From the NCBI GenBank assembly GCA_027064565.1, contig JAMOPK010000337.1, forward strand, positions 1 through 8,172: 8,172 bases of DNA. Reading direction: 5' to 3'. Every line of letters starts with the position of its first letter. Within the stretch, counting starts at the first letter, position 1. This stretch comes from Caldifarciminota bacterium (GTDB taxonomy: Bacteria > Hydrothermota > Hydrothermia > B15-G9). This document shows, one piece after another, positions 1-5,773 of the stretch. Below the pieces are notes generated by a model, which searched no databases, was not told the DNA's origin, and saw only the letters and a program-made list of their open reading frames with translations. The position numbers and the translations under genes are program-made.

Positions 1-836
1 GCGATGGCAAATATCAGCTCGAACTCCTCGCCGCTCGAAAGGACGAGTTTCCACGGCTCAACGCCGACCAGTTCCGCAACCGCCCTGACCACCTCCGGGA
101 TCGGAAGCAACTCCTCGTAAATCACAGCCTCGAGGTCAGCAAGGTCGGCCAGTCTGAACAGGTCGATGGACAGCCCATCGGATATGTCGATTGCGGCATG
201 CGGTTTGATGATACGTCTGACGGCCTCCATCACGTCGAATCGGGGCGCCGGACGCCTGAACTTCATCAATGCGCCGCTCCTCAGCTTGTGATTGAGGTCA
301 ACCGAATGCGGCAGCATCTTGAAAAGCCTGAGGGCGGATTCCACATATCCCACCTCGCCCGAAATTGCGATGATATCGCCCTCCTGAGCGCAACACCTGA
401 GCACACTTCCATCCCGCGGCGCCTCGCCCAGAACCGTGGTCACGATGCCGATCCTGTCGGACTCGGTGAAATTGCCGCCCGCCGCAGAGATGCAATACTT
501 CTCACCGAGCAAAGACATGCCCTGAAGGATGTCCCTGACCTCATCGATCTCCAACTCGGACGGAAGTTCAAGGTTGACAAAATAGGTCAGCGGGCGCGCA
601 CCCATAGCCGCCAGATCGCTCAGCGCAGCGGCAAGCGCACGGTAGCCCATATCCTCGTATTCCAGCCAGTGCGAACGGAAATGGACATCCTCGATTAATG
701 CGTCCACGGAAACAACCAGCTCGTTGGTCGAGATCTCGCTGATCACAGCTCCATCATCGCCCGGTCCAACCTTTATTCTGGGATGCGGTTTGAAAAAACT
801 TTTAGCCAGCTCAATGAAATCGTCTTCTTTCGCCAT
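1..836 (-). CDS. thiL: Thiamine-monophosphate kinase ThiL (3' end outside window)
   Basis: ThiL phosphorylates thiamine monophosphate with ATP to give thiamine diphosphate, the last step of cofactor synthesis in the cytoplasm. The 278 visible codons run open to the left edge, so the C-terminus (perhaps 30-50 residues by comparison with typical ThiL) is missing. Family signatures appear in the expected order: GDDGAV at residues 26-31 (Mg/nucleotide site), DALIEDVHF at 45-53, ALSDLAAMGARP at 71-82, GGNFTES at 120-126, GDIIAISGEVG at 153-163, AIDISDGLSIDL at 215-226 and SSGEEFELIF at 268-277. The start is the ATG at 836-834, preceded by AGGAGG at 846-841 with a 4-base gap. It lies 52 bases after feoB on the same strand with no terminator between, so it is probably the third gene of the feo transcript. 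The domain order identifies a member of the AIR synthase-like/PurM fold, and the VHF motif favours ThiL over PurM, HypE or SelD. Confidence 0.95.
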   Translation of the reverse strand, partial: MAKEDDFIELAKSFFKPHPRIKVGPGDDGAVISEISTNELVVSVDALIEDVHFRSHWLEYEDMGYRALAAALSDLAAMGARPLTYFVNLELPSELEIDEVRDILQGMSLLGEKYCISAAGGNFTESDRIGIVTTVLGEAPRDGSVLRCCAQEGDIIAISGEVGYVESALRLFKMLPHSVDLNHKLRSGALMKFRRPAPRFDVMEAVRRIIKPHAAIDISDGLSIDLFRLADLADLEAVIYEELLPIPEVVRAVAELVGVEPWKLVLSSGEEFELIFAI

Positions 837-888
837 TTTTCCTCCTCATCTGGTCACTAATTTTAATGCATCAGGTGATGGTGAGGTC

Positions 889-2811
889 TCAGAAGCCCAT
901 CGCAATCATCAGGAACCTCGTCAATAGGGCGATAATCGTCGCAACAGCGATGTGCAGGGCAAAGGACAGGGCCGCTATCTTCCCGTTGAACTCACGCCAC
1001 AGCACCGCAATGGTCGAAACGCAGGGGACGTAGAAGACCACGAACATGGTGAAGGTCATCATCTGGACGTGGTTCATGACCGCCGAGAAATCGGTCGTTC
1101 CGAGCGCCTGAGACATCATGATCAGGGTGAGCTCCTTGCGCAGGATGCCGAAGACCAGCGTCACGCCGAGCGAATCAGGGAGTCCCAACAGTTTTTCCGT
1201 GAACGGAGCCATCCAATTGTTGAGGTGTGCCGTTATTCCCACAAGGTCCATCAGGCCGAGGAAAATGCTCGAGAAAATGAGGACGGGCCATGCGAAGGTG
1301 ATGAACCCTTTGATCTGTGTCCAGGTCTTTTTAAGTGTGATGTTGAAGGAGGGGCGTTTGTAGGACGGGACTTCCATCACAAGGCCGGCCGAGGGCGTTG
1401 GAGTAAGAGAACTCAGAATTTTGCCAAGAATAGCAACGACGAAGATGTTGACCACGTAGATTATGAACGCCCAGAACGGCCCCATGAAATACCCCACAAG
1501 TGCCAGGATTACGGTCGTCCTCGCCGAGCATGGCACGAAGGGCGCCAGAATTGCAGTCAGCACCCTGTCCCGTTCCGAAGAGATGATCCTCGTCGCCACG
1601 ATGGATGGAACATTGCAGCCGTAGCCAACGAGGAGCGGGACAACAGATTTTCCGTGAAGTCCTATCTTGTGCATGAAGACGTCCAGAAGGAACGCCGCCC
1701 TTGCAAGATACCCGATGTCTTCGAGGATGGACATGAGGAAAATTAAAGGCACAAGGTAAGGAAGCACGATGCCGATTCCCCCGCCTATGCCTGCGACTAT
1801 GCCGTCAACGAGGGGAACCCATCTGGCCGGGACAAGCCCTGAAAGCTGCTCCCTGAGCGCATCAAACGGGCTGAGGACAAGTTCCTCGATATAGCCGCCG
1901 ATAGAAAACGCCACGTAGAACAGGCCGAAAAACACCAGAGCGAGCAGGATGTAGCCGAATATCGGGTGCATGATGACTTTATCGATGCGTTCCTCCATGG
2001 AGATGGCGCCGCCGTGCTTCACTTTCGCCACCTGTTCAAATATCTTCATCGCCGTGTGATGTCGCTCCTGATGGATCAACTCGTAGCAGTCCCTGCCGAA
2101 TTTATCCTCCAGTTTCTTGCAGAATTCCTGAGCCTTTTTGATCAGTTCCGGGTTGTTGATGAGCTTCCTAAACTCCGGGTGGCCCTCCATCAGCTTGATG
2201 GCAACAAGCCGTGGGGGATACTTTATGCCGGCTTCTGTCACAGCCTTTGCGAGTTCTTCGATGGCCTCCTCAACAGGTTTCGAGCATTTCGGGATGGTGG
2301 GCGGTTTCGATTCCTTAAGCGCCCTGAAAACCTCCTGCATCAGCGTATAAATCCCTTTGCCGTGCACTGCTATCGTGGGAACCACGGGAATGCCGAGGAT
2401 CTTCTGGAGCTTTTTCGGATCGACTTCTATGCCCTTGCGTTTTGCTTCGTCCATCATGTTCAGGGCGATAACCATGGGCTTGCCGAGTTCCATGAGCTGG
2501 AGAGTGAGTTCGAGTCCTCTGGATAAGAGCGATGCATCGATGACATTGACTATGACGTCGATGTTTTCGGACAGCAGGTATTTCAAGGTCTCACGCTCAG
2601 CCAGATCGCCTGTTGCGAGGGAATAGATACCGGGAAGATCAACGACTTCGACGACCCGTCCATCGACCTTGACCCGAGTTTCCAGGAATTCCACTGTTGT
2701 GCCTGAGAAATTGGAGGTATTGGCCTTGAAGCCAGCAATGGCGTTAAAAAGCGTGCTTTTCCCTGAGTTTGGCTGTCCCACAAAAGCGATTCTCGGGATG
2801 TGGTCTCTCAT
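889..2811 (-). CDS. feoB: Ferrous iron transport protein B, FeoB
   Basis: FeoB is the inner-membrane GTP-dependent ferrous-iron transporter. The 640 residues begin with a G domain: G1 GQPNSGKS at 12-19, G2 threonines in SGTTVE at 36-41, G3 DLPG at 58-61, G4 NMMD at 118-121 and a G5-like segment near 146-154. A helical linker (about 165-270) follows, then a polytopic region from about 283 with two Gate segments. The conserved cysteines expected for the metal path are visible in GYGCNVPSIVATR (C399), PFVPCSA (C428) and YVPCVST (C597). The protein is at the compact end for the family (E. coli FeoB is about 770 residues) and has no added C-terminal domain. The ATG at 2811-2809 overlaps the feoA stop in an ATGA junction, which implies translational coupling. 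The protein reads full length with no frameshift. No FeoC is seen. Confidence 0.98.
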   Translation of the reverse strand: MRDHIPRIAFVGQPNSGKSTLFNAIAGFKANTSNFSGTTVEFLETRVKVDGRVVEVVDLPGIYSLATGDLAERETLKYLLSENIDVIVNVIDASLLSRGLELTLQLMELGKPMVIALNMMDEAKRKGIEVDPKKLQKILGIPVVPTIAVHGKGIYTLMQEVFRALKESKPPTIPKCSKPVEEAIEELAKAVTEAGIKYPPRLVAIKLMEGHPEFRKLINNPELIKKAQEFCKKLEDKFGRDCYELIHQERHHTAMKIFEQVAKVKHGGAISMEERIDKVIMHPIFGYILLALVFFGLFYVAFSIGGYIEELVLSPFDALREQLSGLVPARWVPLVDGIVAGIGGGIGIVLPYLVPLIFLMSILEDIGYLARAAFLLDVFMHKIGLHGKSVVPLLVGYGCNVPSIVATRIISSERDRVLTAILAPFVPCSARTTVILALVGYFMGPFWAFIIYVVNIFVVAILGKILSSLTPTPSAGLVMEVPSYKRPSFNITLKKTWTQIKGFITFAWPVLIFSSIFLGLMDLVGITAHLNNWMAPFTEKLLGLPDSLGVTLVFGILRKELTLIMMSQALGTTDFSAVMNHVQMMTFTMFVVFYVPCVSTIAVLWREFNGKIAALSFALHIAVATIIALLTRFLMIAMGF

Positions 2812-3047
2812 GGCAAAGGCTCCACCATGATTTTTGCGGCAATTCCTCGATTTATGGCCACCCTGACGCCGGTGGTCTCATCGTAAACGTAAAGCGGCCC
2901 ACCCCAGGGCGACGCCATTATAACTCGGATAACATCGCCTGGCTGGATTCCGAGGGAATACAACCTGCTGTGGACACCCCTCCCTCCTCGAATGGCCGCA
3001 ATACGCCCTCGTTGATTGTTTCTGAGTGAAATTAGTGACGTTATCAT
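2808..3047 (-). CDS. feoA: Ferrous iron transport protein A, FeoA
   Basis: FeoA is a small cytoplasmic SH3-like protein that is thought to act on FeoB during iron uptake. The 79 residues match the whole fold: GRIAAIRGGRGVHSRLYSLG at 14-33, the turn QPGDVIRVI at 35-43, the loop SPWGGPLYV at 46-54, and the last strands VRVAINRGIAAKIMVEPL at 61-78. The ATG at 3047-3045 gives the usual FeoA N-terminus. It has no Shine-Dalgarno sequence: the bases just before it read TTAATCCCCT. This contrasts with the strong ribosome sites before thiL, the lipoprotein, the PA14 protein and the PfkB kinase. A promoter ends only 9 bases upstream, so initiation is probably from a nearly leaderless mRNA. The stop codon overlaps the feoB start by 4 bases. 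Confidence 0.96.
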   Translation of the reverse strand: MITSLISLRNNQRGRIAAIRGGRGVHSRLYSLGIQPGDVIRVIMASPWGGPLYVYDETTGVRVAINRGIAAKIMVEPLP

Positions 3048-3056
3048 AGGGGATTA

Positions 3057-3086
3057 AGTCTAATGTTGTAAATTCATTTCTGTCAA
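3057..3086 (-). promoter_or_regulatory. Sigma70-like promoter of feoA-feoB(-thiL)
   Basis: Reading the minus strand, a perfect -35 box TTGACA lies at 3086-3081. After an 18-base spacer comes TAGACT at 3062-3057 (4 of 6 matches to TATAAT). Transcription would then start near 3051-3048, leaving only about 1-4 bases before the feoA ATG at 3047. This fits the absence of a ribosome binding site. The -35 box sits inside an imperfect dyad, TGTCAA-gt-TTGAgACA (3081-3096), which could be an operator. No classical Fur box was recognised. The assignment is by eye only. Confidence 0.6.
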
Positions 3087-3091
3087 GTTTG

Positions 3092-3133
3092 AGACACAAT
3101 CGCATCAAGAGCTTGTATCGCTTAAGACACAAT
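3092..3133 (-). repeat. Paired direct repeat upstream of the feo promoter
   Basis: AGACACAAT on the plus strand occurs exactly at 3092-3100 and again at 3125-3133. On the transcribed strand it reads ATTGTGTCT. The similarity extends to 12 of 14 bases (GTTTGAGACACAAT at 3087-3100 and GCTTAAGACACAAT at 3120-3133). The copies are 33 bp apart, about three helical turns. With a start near 3050 they would be centred near -46 and -79. That placement suits an activator or a pair of regulator dimers, but no known regulator consensus was recognised. Confidence 0.45.
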
Positions 3134-3151
3134 GAAATAATGGCTTTTATT

Positions 3152-3178
3152 GCCTGTGGCGCGAAGCGACGGTCAGGC
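3152..3178. other. Imperfect hairpin in the feo upstream region
   Basis: GCCTG at 3152-3156 pairs with CAGGC at 3174-3178. Inside, CGC at 3160-3162 pairs with GCG at 3166-3168 around a GAA loop, with partial pairing between the two stems. No T-run follows on either strand, so it is not a canonical terminator. It could be a structured RNA element or a REP-like dyad, or it could be fortuitous. Only one copy is in the window. Confidence 0.3.
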
Positions 3179-3326
3179 CGCACAAATTAGCCAACGTAAA
3201 GGACTTGCCGTTTTGTTTGTGATAGCGATTTTTATGCTAAAATTTAAGCCCCTCTCTTCAAGATACGCCAAACATAGGCAAGGTAAAAGGATATCGATAG
3301 AGAACTATAACACCTACGGCGTAAGC

Positions 3327-3355
3327 AACCGGTCAGATTCAATGAGACGACCGTT
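3327..3355 (-). terminator. Possible weak terminator hairpin after the lipoprotein gene
   Basis: AACCGGTC at 3327-3334 and GACCGTT at 3349-3355 can form a stem of about 7 bp with one bulged C and a 14-base loop. The hairpin would begin about 32 bases after the lipoprotein stop codon. There is no U-tract after it on the minus strand, so rho-independent termination is doubtful. It is listed because no better terminator is visible between this gene and the feo promoter. Confidence 0.2.
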
Positions 3356-3387
3356 CTACCTGAGTGAATCACAATCGATGTTGACGG

Positions 3388-4086
3388 CTATCTGACGGTG
3401 ATCGAGACGCTCGCGGCCTCCTTGATGGCAAATATCCCCTGCCAATCGCCCTCCATATAGTTCGGCACCGGTCGCCCCATGTCAAATTCAGGCCCATAAA
3501 CGGCTTTGACGACAACGGAAAGCTGTCCGGATATGTCCGGCAGCGTGACGGAGACCGACGTGTCGGAGACGAGGGTGTCCTCAATCGCCCCGTAAGGACA
3601 CCCGATGAGGGAATCCGATGGAACAAGCATCACCTCGTAATAGCTAACTCCCTCGACGGCTCGCCAGACGACGTTGAGCCGTGCACCCTGATCAAATGTC
3701 TCGCCCTGAGTCGGCTCAACGATGGTCACATTCGCATTTTGAGGCACGGGCAGCGAGTAACTCACGGTGTGGTCATTGTGAATTATCACGAACCTGAAAG
3801 TATCCGGAAGGATGCAGAGCTCGACGCAACCGCCAGCGTATTCGCCGGGAGTGACCTCGTCAAGTGTATCGTCTCCTGCAACGACAGTCGCTCCGGTGAT
3901 GGGAACTCCTCCGTCATGTAAGGTCACCCTCTCGCAGTAAACGAAGTTCGGAAGAGGCGGATTTACCTCCAGAAAAGCATCGATCTCCTTCACTGTTACT
4001 ATCGGCAGAGGCTTGTAAACCTCACAGCCCGATATAAGAACAATGGATAACACCAATAATGCCAATGTGCCTTTACGTCCCGACAT
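3388..4086 (-). CDS. Putative lipoprotein with a fibronectin-III-like domain
   Basis: A protein of 232 residues of unknown specific function, predicted to be lipid-anchored outside the inner membrane. The N-terminus has a short basic segment (SGRK), a hydrophobic stretch (about 7-19) and a lipobox LISGC with the acylated cysteine at 21. The +2 residue is Glu, which under the E. coli Lol rule would favour outer-membrane sorting. Residues 45-115 look like a small beta-sandwich in the style of surface proteins (GGVPITGATVV at 59-69, then TPGEYAGG). Residues 117-230 resemble a fibronectin-III-like fold, with LNVVWRAVEGVSYYEVML at 137-154 and LSVVVKAVYGPEF at 189-201. C51, C87, C91 and C163 could form disulfides. 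The ATG at 4086 has a good ribosome site, GGAGGTG, at 4097-4091. The gene is transcribed away from the PA14-protein gene and stops with TAG. No specific family was recognised. Confidence 0.8.
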   Translation of the reverse strand: MSGRKGTLALLVLSIVLISGCEVYKPLPIVTVKEIDAFLEVNPPLPNFVYCERVTLHDGGVPITGATVVAGDDTLDEVTPGEYAGGCVELCILPDTFRFVIIHNDHTVSYSLPVPQNANVTIVEPTQGETFDQGARLNVVWRAVEGVSYYEVMLVPSDSLIGCPYGAIEDTLVSDTSVSVTLPDISGQLSVVVKAVYGPEFDMGRPVPNYMEGDWQGIFAIKEAASVSITVR

Positions 4087-4142
4087 GTTGCACCTCCATG
4101 TTTGAAATGGCCAACATTTTTTCGTAGAAGATCAACATGTTG
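4081..4142. promoter_or_regulatory. Three phased CAACATGTTG-like palindromes between divergent genes
   Basis: A perfect 10-base palindrome CAACATGTTG lies at 4133-4142. Related copies lie at 4112-4121 (CAACATTTTT, 8 of 10) and 4081-4090 (CGACATGTTG, 9 of 10, overlapping the lipoprotein start codon). Their centres are 21 and 31 bp apart, close to two and three helical turns, so all three would face the same side of the DNA. This would suit a regulator controlling one or both divergent envelope genes. The leftmost copy is partly constrained by the start codon, and no known binding consensus is claimed. Confidence 0.35.
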
Positions 4143-4146
4143 TATT

Positions 4147-4175
4147 TTATAGAAACGGGGGTTTTGAGTTAAAAT
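4147..4175 (+). promoter_or_regulatory. Candidate promoter of the PA14-protein gene
   Basis: TAAAAT at 4170-4175 matches TATAAT in 5 of 6 bases and lies 26 bases before the ATG at 4202. A poor -35 candidate, TTATAG at 4147-4152, is 17 bases upstream. On the opposite strand the same block offers TATAAA (4151-4146) as a possible -10 for the lipoprotein gene, with a poor -35. Divergent promoters may therefore overlap here. The evidence is weak on both sides. Confidence 0.3.
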
Positions 4176-4201
4176 ACCCACAGCCAAACCGGAGGAAGCC
4201 C

Positions 4202-4858
4202 ATGAAAAGATTGGAATGGGATTGGTTGCTCATAACTGGATTTGTGGTGATTTCGTTTGCGGTCCTTTTTGTGGTCAAAGTGCCCAAAAAGAGGATCGTC
4301 GAGAAGGAAAAGACGGTCACTCTTGTTGACACGATAAAGGTTCCAATGAAGAGTGTCTGGAACGCCCGCTGGTTTGCTCTAACAGGCGATTTGAAACGCG
4401 GGGGGCAGGTGGGGAGCCAGACGTTGCCCATCATGATCGACAGGGACTGGAGGACCGGAAAAGTTTTCAAGCACTATGACAACTACATCGCCATGGTGGC
4501 CGAGAGCCGGATATTCGCGCCATCCAGCAAGAGCTACAGGTTCGAGCTTGGCGCTGATGACGGTGCCAGACTCTTCATCGACGACTCTGTGGTGCTGGAA
4601 AAGGATTGGGAATCAGGCGGTGGATTCAGAAAGGTGTCCGCCGATGTCCCGCTCAGGGCCGGCCAGCACACCATGAAGTTAGAATACTGGGAAAAAACCG
4701 GCAAAGCGCGCCTATACTTTCGCTGCCCCGAAGAACTCACGCAGTGGAAACGGGATTCCCTTGTAACCCGCGACACCACGATGATGGTGGCCGAGACCAC
4801 GGTTTACAAAGTCTCGGTCATAAAATACGTGCTGAAAGGGCTGTTGGGGGAGCAATAA
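4202..4858 (+). CDS. Single-pass membrane protein with a PA14 domain
   Basis: A protein of 218 residues. A hydrophobic segment at about 8-26 is followed by a basic stretch (KVPKKR at 26-31), so the membrane anchor is N-terminal. Which side the rest faces is inferred, because PA14 domains normally act outside the cytoplasm. Residues from about 50 to 175 form a PA14 domain, a beta-barrel often used for carbohydrate or surface binding. The key features are W57 near its start, YRFELGADDGARLFIDD at 112-128 with the acidic pair D119/D120, W136, the turn PLRAGQHTMKLEYWEKTG at 150-167 and RLYFRC at 170-175. A tail of about 40 residues with no recognised domain follows. No catalytic domain is attached, unlike many PA14 proteins where PA14 sits beside a glycosidase. 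The ATG at 4202 is supported by GGAGG at 4191-4195. It is divergent from the lipoprotein gene. Its stop codon directly touches that of the convergent PfkB gene. The natural ligand is unknown. Confidence 0.85.
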   Translation: MKRLEWDWLLITGFVVISFAVLFVVKVPKKRIVEKEKTVTLVDTIKVPMKSVWNARWFALTGDLKRGGQVGSQTLPIMIDRDWRTGKVFKHYDNYIAMVAESRIFAPSSKSYRFELGADDGARLFIDDSVVLEKDWESGGGFRKVSADVPLRAGQHTMKLEYWEKTGKARLYFRCPEELTQWKRDSLVTRDTTMMVAETTVYKVSVIKYVLKGLLGEQ

Positions 4859-5761
4859 TCAGAGTTCCGGCATGTTCAGTTTAAGCCTGCCGGTGGCCTT
4901 TTCCATTGCCTTGAGGTTGGCGAATTCGGCCGCTTCCGGACAGCTCTTCCCCGATAGCAGTGCCGCGACGAAGGCCGCACCGAAAACATCGCCGCAACCC
5001 GTTGGATCGATCGGTTCGTGCTCCGGATTGCTGAACTCACGGAACAACACCTCGCCGCCCTCACGGTAGGCAAGGAGCGATCCCTTTTTGCCGAAGGTCA
5101 CGTTCAGGCACCTTGGCCCGGCGCTCAGCACAATGGCAGACGCCATCCTGAACTCCACCGGATCACGGATATCAAAGCCTGTGAAGGCTGGAAGCTCCAT
5201 GTGGTTCATCTGAAGCACATCGAAAAACGAGGCCCATCTGTTCCAATCCGGCAGTGAGCGGAGCAGTTCAAACCTGCCGTTTTCCGAGACCCGCCTCAGC
5301 AGACTGTGGATATCGCCGTAAAGCAACCCTTTGTAGGCCATCGATATGCTTTTCATAGTCTCAAGCTCGAGGTCGATGGGGGTGATGAAGTTGACTATGA
5401 TGGCGTCCATCCCGTCCAGATGGGGTTTCACGGCCGAAAACGGGATGGGCTTTGTCCTCAGCTCGAAGAACTCATCGCGCTCCTGCTCATCCCGATAAAT
5501 CAGCCTGTTCCGGTTCGTGACTCCATCCTCGAACATCAGCAGCTCAGGTGAGACGTTCGGCAGTCCGTCGATGAACTTCAGGAACTCCTCACGTTCCTCA
5601 CTTCCCACAAGGACGACGGGGAATATCTCGTATTCCGGCAGGAGCAGAGAGGCGGCGGCGATGGTGTAAGCTATCCCGCCAAAGCTTCGATATGTCCTCC
5701 CGCTATAAGTGTGCACTTCATCGATGACCGGTGAGCCGATCACCATAACTCTGCCCTTCAT
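4859..5761 (-). CDS. PfkB/ribokinase-family carbohydrate or nucleoside kinase
   Basis: A cytoplasmic ATP-dependent kinase of 300 residues, the usual length for the ribokinase (PfkB) superfamily, which phosphorylates sugars, nucleosides or related alcohols. The N-terminus MKGRVMVIGSPVIDEV and GG at 28-29 match the substrate-binding start. QMNHMEL at 184-190 corresponds to the family's N..E segment, and VTFGKKGSLL at 221-230 is the strand and turn before the ATP site. DPTGCGDVFGAAF at 252-264 is the PfkB signature 2, with D258 as expected catalytic base and the GCGD anion hole. The substrate cannot be told from sequence. Residues 100-180 (for example LLYGDIHSLL at 147-156) look more specialised than in generic ribokinases. 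The ATG at 5761 has GGAGG at 5772-5768 and lies 12 bases after the DUF401 gene, so the two are almost certainly co-transcribed. Confidence 0.88.
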   Translation of the reverse strand: MKGRVMVIGSPVIDEVHTYSGRTYRSFGGIAYTIAAASLLLPEYEIFPVVLVGSEEREEFLKFIDGLPNVSPELLMFEDGVTNRNRLIYRDEQERDEFFELRTKPIPFSAVKPHLDGMDAIIVNFITPIDLELETMKSISMAYKGLLYGDIHSLLRRVSENGRFELLRSLPDWNRWASFFDVLQMNHMELPAFTGFDIRDPVEFRMASAIVLSAGPRCLNVTFGKKGSLLAYREGGEVLFREFSNPEHEPIDPTGCGDVFGAAFVAALLSGKSCPEAAEFANLKAMEKATGRLKLNMPEL

Positions 5762-5773
5762 CTCACACCTCCA

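Larger units (their letters stand above)
3134..3387. other. Intergenic region without a recognised gene
   Basis: This stretch of about 250 bases, between the feo upstream repeats and the lipoprotein gene end, has no open frame with a ribosome site or protein-like composition. It is more AT-rich than its surroundings. It contains a compact hairpin (3152-3178), a second imperfect hairpin (3327-3355), and a plus-strand extended -10-like TGCTAAAAT (3235-3243) without a good -35 box. No tRNA, riboswitch or canonical terminator was found by eye. Confidence 0.5.

Noticed and set aside
837..888. Terminator between feoB and thiL
   Set aside because: There is no stem followed by a T-run in the 52-base gap. 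The run of A residues belongs to the thiL ribosome site.
952..1746. A plus-strand frame of 264 codons opposite feoB
   Set aside because: It is rich in H, R, E and D with no domain pattern, and lies wholly antisense to a clear feoB; it is a shadow frame.
1966..2526. Plus-strand frame of 186 codons opposite feoB
   Set aside because: It is antisense to the FeoB G domain and linker, with no ribosome site and no recognised motif.
853..3039. 11-base inverted match AAATTAGTGAC at 3029-3039 and its complement at 853-863, flanking feoA and feoB
   Set aside because: One arm lies inside the feoA coding start and one beside thiL. There is no target duplication or transposase, so chance is the best explanation.
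3217..3243. Plus-strand promoter with TGCTAAAAT
   Set aside because: The extended -10 is good, but the only -35 candidate (TTGTGA) is at 15-base spacing and no gene lies downstream on that strand. It is kept only as a note in the gap entry.
3134..3387. Possible tRNA or riboswitch in the gap
   Set aside because: No T-loop GTTCRANYC with matching arms and no known aptamer core was found by eye. An Infernal scan against Rfam would settle it.
3150..3395. Plus-strand frame of 81 codons in the feo upstream gap
   Set aside because: There is no ribosome site and no protein-like pattern, and it runs into the 3' end of the lipoprotein gene on the other strand.
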